A DNA stretch of 64,000 nt from Pilasporangium apinafurcum (Eukaryota > Oomycota > Peronosporomycetes > Pythiales > Pythiaceae): contig BCKE01000038.1 of the NCBI GenBank assembly GCA_001600495.1, positions 257,780-321,779 of the forward strand, in the 5' to 3' direction. Of the stretch, positions 54,600 to 64,000 are shown piece by piece; the stretch's first letter is position 1, and each line of letters opens with the position of its first letter. The position numbers were made by a program, and so were the translations under genes. The notes beneath the pieces were generated by a model, which saw only the letters and a program-made list of their open reading frames with translations, was not told the DNA's origin and searched no databases.

Positions 54600-56078
54600 C
54601 TATAGTTCTTCGTGAATCGTTGAGTCAATCTGACTATCAATAGAGTACTCCTGTTGCTGCTGGTCGCGTTGTACTTGAGCAATCTCGTCCTGGAGCATCG
54701 TTAATTGCTGTTCGGTACACGCGGCTGACGTAGAGAAATGTATAGAGTAAATGCACATTTCATTTTCTTCGACTGCTGTTACACGATTACTCTCCCCACA
54801 CGTGATCGACACAATCACTTGACGATGTTGGCCGTTCGCACAAAGTTCGCCATGATCATAACGCTGGGTAGCGACGGACGTCATGTCATACACCGGTCTC
54901 CAGTTCTCCCACAATCCCAGTATAATTGGTCGAGGAGCCTCTGCTTCTTCGTCTTCGGCATCTCGATTCTCGGTGTTATCTGCAACACCAACTTTAGCGT
55001 AGCGTTCCGCATTCTTCCATGATGGGTAGGATGGTTCGGTCTGCGTGATGTTTTGAAACGGACAGAACACTATCACGTACTCACGTGGAATGATATTCGA
55101 TGATCCGCCTTTCATCTCTTTTTCATTAACTGTGAAGTCAAAGCATTGCCCCACAAGTGGCGCAAACGCACGTTTCCAATGGGCATCTTCAAATGTCGCC
55201 TTCGCAGTTAGCCGTTTCTGCATAAACACTTGAAACTGCATGACCTGCGCTTGGTAATAGAGTTCTTCAAATGCCTGACGGTCTTCTGGTAATGGTGGCA
55301 CACCAGCTGCTTGCAATTGCAGTTGTCTAGCTTGAAGTGCTCGTTGTATGGTAGTTGATAAGGACTGCAGTTGCTCCAAGTGATTGTGAAACGTGTTGAT
55401 GATCGTGTCGGCTTGGATAAGGTAGCTTTCTCGAATACTGTGACCAATCTTCACATTCTCCAAGCGGCGGTAAAGTTTGGCGAGTTTTTCTTTGTAATAT
55501 GCTGTACATGTATTTGGACAGTCAGACACTGAGGAAGCGGTCTTGATCATTTCGTCACTACCATCGCAGCAATCACAAACACCGTCCAAAACAAAGCCGG
55601 AATAGATGACTTGGCCTGATGTGCGACAATGAAATGATGGACCACGCAGCGCTTCATTTGCTTTGTTGATGAGCGTTGGTGCTTTCTTATTGTGAGATCC
55701 ATCTCCTACAATCGCTGGAGCTAGCACATATGAGCACGCTGAAGTCTCAGGCTCATCACTGCCATCTTCATCACAGTCGCAATAATCATCGTTTAGCAGC
55801 ACCGGGTCCAGTGAATCAGCGCAAAGCTCTCGCATCAACGTAGCAGTGGCTTTCTGCTCAGCCACGGTAGCCAAAATTGCGTTATCGTCCAGAAAATCCC
55901 AGTCGTCATCGTCGTCGTCGTCAGCATCTTCATCATCTTCCTCAGTAGAATGCACGTGTTGTGAGTGAGCAGAATGGTGAGAAAAAGAGGCTGCATGGAC
56001 AAGCACAGTTGTGCCACAGAAAGGAGACGTATGCAACACGCAAAGCGACAGGAACAGCCCCCAAACGACGCATCGCAT
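54600..56078 (-). CDS. Glucosidase II beta subunit (PRKCSH-like)
   Basis: A 492-residue intronless protein. Two in-frame ATGs are possible (56117 and 56078); I chose 56078 because it opens directly on a signal peptide (RCVVWGLFLSLCVL). An acidic Asp/Glu run (about 50-70) follows. Two LDL-receptor class A-type units carry CDCDEDGSDE and CDCCDGSDE, which bind calcium. A coiled coil follows (about 205-290), then an MRH domain with paired cysteines from GQCFDF to CGESNR and a Tyr/Glu-rich end. The protein finishes in HEEL, an HDEL-like ER retention signal. With the alpha subunit it trims glucose from N-glycans in the ER. The acidic run lies before the LDLa units, not in the middle as in animal proteins. 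Confidence 0.93.
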   Translation of the reverse strand: MRCVVWGLFLSLCVLHTSPFCGTTVLVHAASFSHHSAHSQHVHSTEEDDEDADDDDDDDWDFLDDNAILATVAEQKATATLMRELCADSLDPVLLNDDYCDCDEDGSDEPETSACSYVLAPAIVGDGSHNKKAPTLINKANEALRGPSFHCRTSGQVIYSGFVLDGVCDCCDGSDEMIKTASSVSDCPNTCTAYYKEKLAKLYRRLENVKIGHSIRESYLIQADTIINTFHNHLEQLQSLSTTIQRALQARQLQLQAAGVPPLPEDRQAFEELYYQAQVMQFQVFMQKRLTAKATFEDAHWKRAFAPLVGQCFDFTVNEKEMKGGSSNIIPREYVIVFCPFQNITQTEPSYPSWKNAERYAKVGVADNTENRDAEDEEAEAPRPIILGLWENWRPVYDMTSVATQRYDHGELCANGQHRQVIVSITCGESNRVTAVEENEMCIYSIHFSTSAACTEQQLTMLQDEIAQVQRDQQQQEYSIDSQIDSTIHEEL

Positions 56079-56268
56079 GCGGGAGCTGCTCCACCACGTG
56101 GCATGTGAGCATAACATGCCAACTATATAGATGGACTGACGCAGAAGAAAAATCACAATCTATTGGCTAAAATTCACTCACATGTATATATTTAGCCAAT
56201 CAATATTTGTTTTAACTCCTGAATCGTTGAAACACAAGATGGCTACATTTAAGCGGGCTAACCACCTA

Positions 56269-57195
56269 TCAGAGCTGCAAGGCATAGACGTTGGCGACTT
56301 GAAGCTTCGGAAGGAAGTTAGGGGCAGTATACAATTCTTTCGCGACGGTAGCATCGTCTTCTTCCCCCTCGGATGATGACGACCATTCCATCTGGAGTGT
56401 CGGATGGTGCATTGGCGGGTATTGCTCCCTGTCTTCGCCTTCATCTCTCTCTTCTTTATCCTCTCGCTTCTCTGGCTTTGCTCCACCGAATCCTGTCTTC
56501 GTTCGCGCGTATTCACTTGCGTGGAGTGCCACTCGCTTCTCCAACAATGTCCACCGATCGTCGTCGATGGCGGTAGTGTCTGCGGGCATGCGATCCATAT
56601 GACTGTCATTATTGGCACAAGTGGTCATGTGACTGCCAAGGGACGAAACGACCGGATGCGGCGTTAGTACTGCAGCTTTTATCGCTACGGGGCGGGTGCT
56701 ATTTGCCTTTTCAGGTTGAAGCGCTACCCCTTCAACAACATCAATGGGATTCTGAATCTTTCTGCTGCCTTCGACTTCATCTTTCACTTCCTCGTCCACT
56801 CGTGAGCGTTTAGGCATTCGCAACTCTCGTTCCAAGCCATTTGCTTCTTCTCTTTGCTGAATTCGCTTTGCTGGGAGGACCGTGCTGTGCGGAAGCTCTT
56901 CCCCGTCGCTCAGCTCTAACACTTCTTCTTCAGGCTGCCACGAGGCCTCGGAATCGCGAGTTCCCTCGTCAACCGCTTCGGGATGCAGCTCCATATGTGG
57001 TTCTTCATCAGCCACTGTTGATTGGCTGAGAGGGAAGAAATCTACTACCTCAATGGTATTCACCGTCTCTTCTTTTGTGTGTCTAGGCATTTGTGGCAGC
57101 ATATACCCAGGCACGTGTAGGATGCGAATCATCACATGCCACATTTGGAAGACCATATCCACTGAGTAACCATACACTTTCGACACGGTCTCCAT
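56269..57195 (-). CDS. Acidic low-complexity protein of unknown function
   Basis: An intronless 308-residue ORF from the ATG at 57195 (the first ATG giving a sensible N-terminus: METVSKVYGYSVDMVF). The first 40 residues are hydrophobic and aromatic (VDMVFQMWHVMIRILHVPGYML) and may pack as an amphipathic helix. The rest is Glu/Asp/Ser-rich and likely disordered, with KRSR-type basic clusters (RMPKRSRVDEE) that could be nuclear signals. A WSSSSEGEEDD patch near the C-terminus would suit casein kinase 2. I recognise no domain. Same strand as the glucosidase II beta gene, with 190 bp between them. Confidence 0.65.
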   Translation of the reverse strand: METVSKVYGYSVDMVFQMWHVMIRILHVPGYMLPQMPRHTKEETVNTIEVVDFFPLSQSTVADEEPHMELHPEAVDEGTRDSEASWQPEEEVLELSDGEELPHSTVLPAKRIQQREEANGLERELRMPKRSRVDEEVKDEVEGSRKIQNPIDVVEGVALQPEKANSTRPVAIKAAVLTPHPVVSSLGSHMTTCANNDSHMDRMPADTTAIDDDRWTLLEKRVALHASEYARTKTGFGGAKPEKREDKEERDEGEDREQYPPMHHPTLQMEWSSSSEGEEDDATVAKELYTAPNFLPKLQVANVYALQL

Positions 57196-57529
57196 TCTAC
57201 AATATGAAGAAAATACCGATAGAAAGAGACTTGGTTGCTTCTTTGGGTTCGCGCGGAAACACAACACTGACAGTCGTTGGCTTTGCTTTCAAATCTTAAG
57301 TGGATGTTGGGAGGTTTTATTCTCCTGGTCCCATAACCAAAATGCTAAAGCAATGAGACACGAACCCCAACTGCCGCACATGAAGCTCAGCTCCGCTTAC
57401 TATGCTGGTGAATACCACGTCTCATCAATGAGAGACGCATGCAAGCAGGCAATAGTTTAGTTTGGAATTTGGTCAAGTTGCCGTTATATGTCATTTATGT
57501 GTTTTTAACTGTTCCAAGTGCCGTGGATC
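57196..57529. other. Divergent promoter region
   Basis: 334 bp between divergent genes. No gene, repeat or clear initiator is seen. Confidence 0.6.
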
Positions 57530-59114
57530 ATGAACAGACACAATGATGTAGGAATTAATAAAGGAATGATGAGCAGCTCTGGTGGTAATGAGCGCAGCAG
57601 CAGTGAGAGTAGCGCCAGCGAGAGTGAGTCATACTATAGTGAAGCTAGTAGTAATAGCTATGGTAGTGATGACTCACTGCCTCTTGGGAAAATGACGGCT
57701 GCTCATCGGAAGAAACTGCGTCGATTACGTCGCATTTTCCTGAATCGTCCAACTATCAAACAAACCGGCCGAACAAAACGACACTCGCCATGTAAAACCC
57801 AGTTGAAGCACCAACGGACACCATTAACTTCACCACGTACGAGTAAATTGTCCCACCGCTCTGTTTTCTCATCCTCTTCTCCAGTCAGAAGATCCACCGA
57901 GCGGTTGGACGAACAAGAACTGGATGACATGTCAACCAATGACCGTCCCATGCGCCTGTCAATTGATCAACATATCCACGCACTCTGCGAACAAGTCCAG
58001 CGATTATCCAGCCAACGCGATGCCAGTTGCGTATTGTACTTTGGCGATATCTTTGTCTCTCTCATTATTGCTTGATTTTCATATTAGCTGTTGCTGTTCT
58101 TGAGTTCAGCTACAAATCAGATCCATACGATGTTGGAGCAGGCAATTGAGGAGCTTCAATTCCTCAAAAAGCAGGAAGAGCGCACGTTGCAAAGCCAAAT
58201 CAAACTTATTCATGAGGTAAGTATATCCATATAAAGTAGGCGGGTAAATCAGCTGTACTAACGTCGACTTGAATTGTCTCTCTGAGAAATAGAGTTATGG
58301 CCTGCGATTGGAAATCTTTGAGCAGCAATATTTAGGTAAAGTTCAAGAGATTCGGCAGGAGATGCGCGCAGCGATTCAACATCAGAAAGAAAAGTGTGAT
58401 CTCACTATCTTAGCTACTGCCAAGCAGCTACAGGAGCAGACCCAACTTGCTTTGCTGAAGGAACTGCCTACATCAGCAAAACAAGAGCTGGAGCTAGACG
58501 GCATTCAACTCTCACTACCATCTAATAAGGCTACTCAACAGATTTGTCTAAGCCCGTCATCTAATTGCGCCATTGGAAGAAAACACGAAGCGCCCCAGAA
58601 ATACGTCATCCCAAGGGTTGAAGTGGAAAAGCAAGAAAACGATGCTGAATTATCTCCAGTAGCTAAGCAGAAGGCAAAATTACGAGCACTTGAGGCGAGA
58701 TTGGCCATGTTTTCACGAGAGTCCATCCATCGAGCCGCTCGAGAGCAGCAACTGCATAACAACTATCACCAAAACAATCCAATTACTCCAAGTGATTCAA
58801 AACAAATGTTGCAATCAAGCTCGTTAGAAAGACAGCATTCCATCCAGGATCAAGATCCAAATGGCTGGCAGCCAACACCACTCTCTCCATTACGTAAGTA
58901 TCGTTCGTACTGGAGAAAAGGTATTTCACTTGAGAAGAACGAACTTGAAGACCAAGAAGAAGTAGGAGAAGGAGTGAAACGAACTGTAACGAAAACAAAG
59001 GCTATTCAAGGTCTTAGTCGCCGATTTCTCCGTCCAGAAGAAGAAGCAGAGCTCCAAAAATTGCGAGATAGCATTGGATTAGCCAACGATTGGATGGCAA
59101 AACATCGTCGTTAG
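57530..59114 (+). CDS. Coiled-coil protein of unknown function
   Basis: Three exons (57530-58025, 58110-58216, 58293-59114), 474 residues. The N-terminus is Ser-rich (SSSESSASESES) and then strongly basic (KKLRRLRRIFLNRP). A coiled coil runs from about 145 to 260, passing over both introns (EQVQRLSSQRDA, then QIHTMLEQAIEELQ, then FEQQYLGKVQEIRQEM). A second helical segment carries LRALEARLAMF. The first junction has an alternative (58030/58088), which would insert a short hydrophobic piece; I prefer the one keeping the coiled coil unbroken. No enzymatic motif. A centrosomal or cytoskeletal role would fit the make-up, but is a guess. Convergent with the BCP1-like gene, 68 bp apart. Confidence 0.75.
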
Positions 59115-59182
59115 TAAAAAACACAATACGAGAATCCCATCTGTCTAAATAGTCTACAACAGAGAAACGAAACGTTCCTTGT

Positions 59183-60199
59183 CTACATGTTAATCATGGC
59201 CGATATGTTAGCCAGCGCTGCCTTGTGCTTGGCACGTTCAATAAGCATGACAACTGTCATTTTCTGAGTTTTGTCCACCTGTTCCCTGTCACTTTGCGGC
59301 GTATCAAATGAGAATGACACCTCGGCGTCCTGCTCGAGGAATTCGTCCTCAAAGTTATGAAAGAACTTGGCGGTCTGTTCATATTGCGTCTTGGCTTTCT
59401 TGCCATTGCCTTTGCCACTACTGATACTGCCGCTTTGTTCGATCGCACAGGATGCCAAAATCAGAAAATAGTCGAATTGGAAACTGGCCCGGAGCTCTTC
59501 GGTTTCTTCGTTCTCAATGGCCCATTCAATGTCTTCATGCAACGCCGAATGGATTGCGGGTACCAGCTGATACGGTAGGTTGACCATACGCTCATTGATA
59601 ACTAAACCAACACGCTTGTTGTTGAGAATGGACTGGAAGTTGGATAGTTCACTTCCAGGGCACTTCTTGGTAATGTATTGCAGGATCTGTTGGATGCTCT
59701 TGGCCGACTGATGATGCTGCAAACTGAGTGCTGTGATGAATCCGTAGACATCTTCTTCTCCTTCGACACACACCATTGTGCCGGTCGTGACCTGATTGAC
59801 AATCGCATCTGCTAGTCCCGACACATCGAATGGTTGTGTGGGTGGCAAGTACGCGAGCAGAAACTGCTTGACGCTGTGAAAATGCGCTTCACGCGGGTCT
59901 GAAAAAACAAACTCCACGTTGACCTGTTTGCTTTTGGTGTTTTTGCTATCACCACTGACGTCTTCCATCTCTTGGTCGGAATCATCATCATCGTCGTCAT
60001 CGTCGTCATCGTCATCATCTTTCTGGGCGAAAGTGAGATCATCTTCACTATCACTGTCGCTGGAGGAATCATCATCGTCCTCCATCGCATCACCACCAGC
60101 ACCACCTTCATTATAGCTCAAAGCTGAGGATCCATGCGGCTTCTCATCTGCTACCGATCGTTTCCCTGTAGCAGCGCGTCCTCGTTTATGCGGTGGCAT
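59183..60199 (-). CDS. BCP1/BCCIP family protein
   Basis: An intronless 338-residue protein from the ATG at 60199 (MPPHKRGRAATGKRS). A basic N-terminus is followed by an acidic, Asp-rich run (about 40-75) and then the conserved BCP1 domain (about 90-330): VEFVFSDPREAHFHSVKQFLL, GTMVCVEGEEDVYGFITAL, ERMVNLPYQLVPAIHSAL, FDYFLILASC and EFLEQDAEVSF. Yeast BCP1 is a chaperone for ribosomal protein Rpl23 and aids nuclear export; human BCCIP binds BRCA2 and p21. The length and the Asp-rich N-terminus match the family. Its position near a BRCA1-like gene is probably chance. Confidence 0.93.
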   Translation of the reverse strand: MPPHKRGRAATGKRSVADEKPHGSSALSYNEGGAGGDAMEDDDDSSSDSDSEDDLTFAQKDDDDDDDDDDDDDSDQEMEDVSGDSKNTKSKQVNVEFVFSDPREAHFHSVKQFLLAYLPPTQPFDVSGLADAIVNQVTTGTMVCVEGEEDVYGFITALSLQHHQSAKSIQQILQYITKKCPGSELSNFQSILNNKRVGLVINERMVNLPYQLVPAIHSALHEDIEWAIENEETEELRASFQFDYFLILASCAIEQSGSISSGKGNGKKAKTQYEQTAKFFHNFEDEFLEQDAEVSFSFDTPQSDREQVDKTQKMTVVMLIERAKHKAALANISAMINM

Positions 60200-60428
60200 C
60201 TTCTGTGAATCGGTTGAACAGCTTGTTGAGTTGAGAAATGGGGCTGTTCGTAGTGCTGATGGGCGCTCTGTTTGGTTGAATAGAGTAAATGTATTCTGTT
60301 TTATTTCAGCCAATCAAGATGTTTTGTATTTTAATAACCTTTATGATACGATAATATATTATAATTATATACTATAACAACCTAAAAATCCTATAATTTA
60401 ATACTAATTGAAGCAACTAATAGTCGTC

Positions 60429-61094
60429 ATGAACTTCATTCCACCGCCGTATCCATTTCCAGAGAAGTGGCCGCAGGTTTTTCAGAGGAAAGACGCGCAA
60501 TGGCTGACTCCAAACACACAACTACCTTTAATTCATGTACACAACCCGTCAGTATCATCGCTGCCGACTTTGTTCCCAATGAGTAACAAAGGAACAATGA
60601 TGCCACCCCCTCAAACACAGTACCATTGGCCGTCGAGGTCGACTACAGGGTCGTATCAAGAAAAGGCTAGCGATGGAGATAAAGGAAATGAAGAAAATGA
60701 AGACAGCGAGTATGAGTATGGTTTTGTGTTAAGTGATGAATGGCGGGGTCGCTTTCAGCAATCAAAGCACAGTCGACAACATCCTGGCCAGACATCAGGA
60801 CGTACTCACCAGCTGAAGCAACAGCACCATAAGAGCAAAAAGAAGAAAACACAACGACAGCAGAAAAGCAACAATGCAACCACGATAACATCATATGAAA
60901 GCCGTCTCCAGCAAGAACTGCAAGCAGCAAAATCCCGAGAGTTGAAGCAGATGTGGCAGCGCCGACAGCATTACCAGCAGCAGAAGGATGGATCAGCAAC
61001 AGGTACAGCGATCATGGCGATGGAGACACAGCTTAATATGCTCTTTGATAGGTTTTGTGATACTCACAATCCAGTTGTTTGGCCGGCCGTTTGA
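60429..61094 (+). CDS. Gln/Lys-rich protein of unknown function
   Basis: An intronless 221-residue ORF from the ATG at 60429 (the frame opens just upstream without an earlier ATG). The start (MNFIPPPYPFPEKWPQVFQ) and the motif WPSRS are Pro/Trp-containing. The middle has an acidic Glu/Asn/Asp/Tyr patch (SEYEYGFVLSDEW) and the rest is basic and Gln/His-rich with a helical segment (SRLQQELQAAKSRELKQMWQRRQ). It ends with a short structured-looking piece (MNMLF-like LNMLFDRFCDTHNP). I recognise no family. The ORF is long for this stretch and has no better rival, so I hold it to be real with moderate confidence. Confidence 0.6.
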   Translation: MNFIPPPYPFPEKWPQVFQRKDAQWLTPNTQLPLIHVHNPSVSSLPTLFPMSNKGTMMPPPQTQYHWPSRSTTGSYQEKASDGDKGNEENEDSEYEYGFVLSDEWRGRFQQSKHSRQHPGQTSGRTHQLKQQHHKSKKKKTQRQQKSNNATTITSYESRLQQELQAAKSRELKQMWQRRQHYQQQKDGSATGTAIMAMETQLNMLFDRFCDTHNPVVWPAV

Positions 61095-62127
61095 GGTGCT
61101 ATACCCCAAGCCAACCCTGATTTACTCTTTGTCGTACTCTTTTTTACAGATAGGTTAAGGTTATCACGGTAAAAGTGGCCGCTTGCGAGTTCATGATTTA
61201 AGCAATATAAGACTTCTATATGCTATGATTTTCCTTGGAGTGTTGTAATTTGCACTAGCTTGTTAGTGTAGAGAGCAAGCTATGCATTGATTGTTTGGAA
61301 GAAACCCAAAGTAAACAAACAAGGATTGTCCTTGAGTTGTTGAATGGTACCTCATCTGATCTATTTTTTAACACGCAGTCTCTGAATCAATCAGACTAAA
61401 ATACGTAGGTGGTTGGCAATCTAAAAAATCCGGTTAAATTTGCCTACAAACGTGGATTGAGGAGCAAAACGCTATGTATTTCAGGATCTCATATTCGAGT
61501 TCAGATGTTCGTTATGAGTTGTAATTAACGAGTAGCTGTGATTTGAAGGCAGCACTCTCAAGAATTTCCTAACATATTTTTGCCAAAGGGCATCGCATTT
61601 TCGCTCACTTATTTGCATTTAACAGAGGTAAATGTGGTCTCGTCTGGTAGTATAGCAATATATCTTTGAAGAATCACTATCTTTCACGGCGTTTTAGGTC
61701 GTGCTGGGGAATACCGGGATGTCCGAAAGGTGTTGATGGTTGACTTCAATTCAAATTGCATGTCTTCTGACTCAGTAGGTGATTGTGCTCATCACCATTT
61801 CGCAGACTTATGAAACAAAAGTGTAACCCTGGTTACACTCACGTACAGTCATTTGTCCATTACTGTGCTATGGTTACATTACTCCATTACAGTTTCTGAA
61901 AACGTGAGAGGGACAGCGCAACGGTGAAGCCACCGTATCGTGTATATCGGGATCAATCCGCTAAGAACTTGGACTTTATAGTTCCTACGAAGAAAAAGAA
62001 AACCTCTTGCTATCACTTGTGTAAACGCAGTCGCTTTCAGAATTCTATGAGCGTATGCAAAAAACTGATATACTGAATCTTGATTATTGTTTGTGTTACT
62101 GCTGTTATTGCATTCAGAACTTAAGCG
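61095..62127. other. Intergenic region with repeat copy B
   Basis: About 1.0 kb, AT-rich. It carries the dispersed repeat copy at 61186-61366. A 7-bp GTAACC...GGTTAC motif with a near-palindromic look sits at about 61831-61839 (GTAACCCTGGTTAC). No gene is seen. The part to the right is probably the 5' flank of the transposase-like ORF. Confidence 0.5.
61186..61366 (+). repeat. Dispersed repeat, copy B
   Basis: Aligns with the reverse complement of 2747-2952 over its whole length; see that entry for shared words. It lies about 760 bp upstream of the transposase-like ORF, so it may be the 5' terminal region of that element. No ORF inside. Confidence 0.75.
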
Positions 62128-64000
62128 ATGGAATCCCCTCCTATATTAACATGTGCTTGCAGGGTTGCTCGCTGTCAAACCTGTTTAGCATGTAGTAGGT
62201 GTGGTTGCGGGCATGATGGATTTTCGCCGACTGAAAAAGCGAGCAGAAAACGTGGTCAGCGTGGTGTTAGCTTTGCCAATAACGCTTCCAAGAAGAAATA
62301 TAAGCGAGATGCAAACAAGTACAAACCGGGACTCTTGTACGAATCGCCGCTGATTCCAAAAGTTTCTCCACGCACACGCATGAAAAATGGACAGTACACC
62401 ATATTTTCGTCGTTCACGAGCTCGAATCCTGCTATTTCGACTCCTCAATGTGATAGTGTTGCAGACGTGCTGAGGATATTTGGTCTACATGATAAAGTCA
62501 ACTACATATACTCTCACATGCCTTCTACCGATAAACGATCTGACCCGTCAGCATGGCAAAACAATGACGAAGCTTCGACAAAAGTTGTTAAAAACATCAT
62601 TGGAGAAATAATTCAACGCGTGTGCACCTTGTTCTGCGGTAATTCGATGGAGGCCGGTGCTGCATTGTGGGATTATTTAGTGCGTGCAAACTTCAATCAG
62701 TCAAGTAGATTGGATATCTCTGGAAACACTCTTTTGAAGAACATTGTGGAATGCTATGTGATGGCACAAAAATCGTCGATAGAGAAGCGCGTGCTTCGAG
62801 CATGTATATCAAGTTATACACGTGAAGAGTTGAAGGAACTCAGTAATGAAGTGCCAGGATTTTCACTATCATGTGGCAGTTTTGCTGTAGCGCGTCAGGA
62901 TTTGAGCGCACTAAAAGAGGGCCGTCTTATCAAAAAAACTAACCGAAGCATCCAGCGGTTTGACACAAGAGCCGTTGAGTATGCTGTTGCCTATATTCTC
63001 TCACCTGATAATGTCTCTTTCTTGTCATGGGGAACAAAACGGCTTCAAGTGGATGGGAAGACAGAACTATTTCCTGCATTGATTCGACGCCGATCCAGAA
63101 CGCACATATACAAAACGTACATTGTGACGGTAACTACAAAAGTTCCTAGCGATGAGCCTCTTTCCCGCGCGACATTTTTTCGCATTATGTCGACAATTAC
63201 AGCAGGCGATGCAAAGCTGCGAAAAGGGATAGACTATGTGGTTGGCCTTTTGGTGAACGACCCGTTCGAACTATTGAAACAAATGTTACTCAGTCTGAAT
63301 ATCAATGACGAGCGCATGATTGCAGATATGGAAATCTACCGGGCGTATTTGAAGTATGGATTTGACTCGAAAGTGAAAAATACATCCAAAATGTCATGTC
63401 TACTTCATCAGATCGATTATGGACTCGATTCCAACGTCCCAGTAAGCAGCGGTAAAGCAGGAGAATTTTGCAGTGATTGCAAAAGTACTTTCTACTTCTA
63501 TGATCGAGTCAAGGCACTTTTGGATTTGAATAACGCACCAATGTCCGCAATCAAGATTGTAGATGACTGCAGTGAGAAAGCAAAAATATTTTTTGGTCAT
63601 CGCCTCCGTGTCATCAACCAGCAATTGGCGATTGCGAAGTTGATAGAAGACATGCGCATGCGGTGCATAGAAAACAGTTGCTTCAATGAAGCGTTAGTTA
63701 TATTGGATTTCAAGATGAAACTGGAACCCATGTACTTCCGTGAAAAAACCGTTGATCATTATGGGAAACGGGGAATAAGCTGGCACGGTGCATTGATACA
63801 ATACTTTGATGATGGTAATGACACCAACCAGCCATCCGCATTGATCAGTCAGAAAATGTATTTTGATCACATTTCGAAAGAAGACAGCAAACAAGACCGT
63901 GAGTCGGCTATTTCTATGATTGAAGCTGTGCTGATCCGACTCCGAAAAGATCTACCCGGTATCAAGAAGATCGTTCTACAGTCTGATAATGCTTCTTGCT
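62128..64000 (+). CDS. Transposase-like ORF with Cys-rich N-terminus, partial at right edge
   Basis: The frame is open from the ATG at 62128 to the window end (624 codons), without intron or stop. The first 30 residues carry a cluster of cysteines (CACRVARC, then C-x2-C-x2-C-x2-CGCGH), a likely zinc-binding knot. Later comes a helical region and, at about 530-545, ALVILDFKMKLEPMYF followed by YGKRGISWHGALI. Close to the edge there is KIVLQSDNASC. The two Asp-containing motifs (LDFKMK and QSDNA) in this spacing are typical of RNase H-fold transposases, whose third acidic residue would lie beyond the edge. I cannot name the superfamily. No stop or frameshift is seen, so the copy may be intact. 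A host gene is less likely. Confidence 0.7.
   Translation, partial: MESPPILTCACRVARCQTCLACSRCGCGHDGFSPTEKASRKRGQRGVSFANNASKKKYKRDANKYKPGLLYESPLIPKVSPRTRMKNGQYTIFSSFTSSNPAISTPQCDSVADVLRIFGLHDKVNYIYSHMPSTDKRSDPSAWQNNDEASTKVVKNIIGEIIQRVCTLFCGNSMEAGAALWDYLVRANFNQSSRLDISGNTLLKNIVECYVMAQKSSIEKRVLRACISSYTREELKELSNEVPGFSLSCGSFAVARQDLSALKEGRLIKKTNRSIQRFDTRAVEYAVAYILSPDNVSFLSWGTKRLQVDGKTELFPALIRRRSRTHIYKTYIVTVTTKVPSDEPLSRATFFRIMSTITAGDAKLRKGIDYVVGLLVNDPFELLKQMLLSLNINDERMIADMEIYRAYLKYGFDSKVKNTSKMSCLLHQIDYGLDSNVPVSSGKAGEFCSDCKSTFYFYDRVKALLDLNNAPMSAIKIVDDCSEKAKIFFGHRLRVINQQLAIAKLIEDMRMRCIENSCFNEALVILDFKMKLEPMYFREKTVDHYGKRGISWHGALIQYFDDGNDTNQPSALISQKMYFDHISKEDSKQDRESAISMIEAVLIRLRKDLPGIKKIVLQSDNASC

Noticed and set aside
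1-64000. tRNA or rRNA genes
   Set aside because: I looked for GGTTCGA-type B-boxes with matching stems and for rRNA-like conserved blocks; nothing formed a cloverleaf or matched.

Overview
This window is nuclear DNA of a eukaryote, most likely an oomycete (water mould or downy-mildew relative); I cannot settle the genus. The grounds are: genes split by short GT-AG introns (about 50-270 nt), close spacing with several convergent pairs less than 100 bp apart, secreted PAN/Apple + CAP proteins of a kind common in oomycetes, a fatty acyl-CoA reductase / glycerol-phosphate acyltransferase fusion, a Fanzor relic, and initiator-like TCATTC motifs upstream of some starts. I see no prokaryotic signals, rRNA, tRNA or CRISPR. 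Exon models were built by hand from reading frame, GT/AG sites and family conservation.

Left part (1-11 kb): a partial coiled-coil protein runs off the left edge (minus strand). Then comes a tandem array of four intact, intronless paralogous multi-pass membrane proteins (3158-10833, plus strand) with a fifth, truncated copy at 8087-8499. A stop-riddled Fanzor/TnpB-type nuclease gene (6414-7802) lies inside this array.

11-23 kb: two secreted PAN + CAP paralogues on the minus strand share an almost identical 3' block. An 11-exon FAR-acyltransferase fusion ending in a peroxisomal-type SKM tripeptide suggests the first steps of ether-lipid synthesis in one protein. 6-phosphogluconate dehydrogenase follows convergently. 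A 1.5 kb repeat-containing spacer follows.

23-40 kb: a five-exon membrane protein of unknown function, a GH38 acid alpha-mannosidase, a small unknown protein, a small tail-anchored protein, serine palmitoyltransferase subunit 1 (LCB1), a CMC1-like twin-CX9C mitochondrial protein, a GH89 alpha-N-acetylglucosaminidase and a CDP-diacylglycerol synthase. Several are lipid (LCB1, CDS, FAR-GPAT) or vacuolar/lysosomal glycan enzymes, but I see no sign of co-regulation.

40-61 kb: a U11/U12-65K-like minor-spliceosome protein, a BRCA1-like RING-BRCT protein, a double-chromodomain protein, VPS8 (CORVET), a MORN-repeat protein, glucosidase II beta with a C-terminal HEEL, two or three unrecognised coiled-coil or low-complexity proteins, and a BCP1/BCCIP protein.

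61-64 kb: a spacer carries a roughly 180-bp repeat that also occurs, inverted, at 2747-2952. It is followed by a partial transposase-like ORF with a Cys-rich N-terminus that runs off the right edge. The repeat pair and this ORF suggest that an active or recently active element family frames the window.
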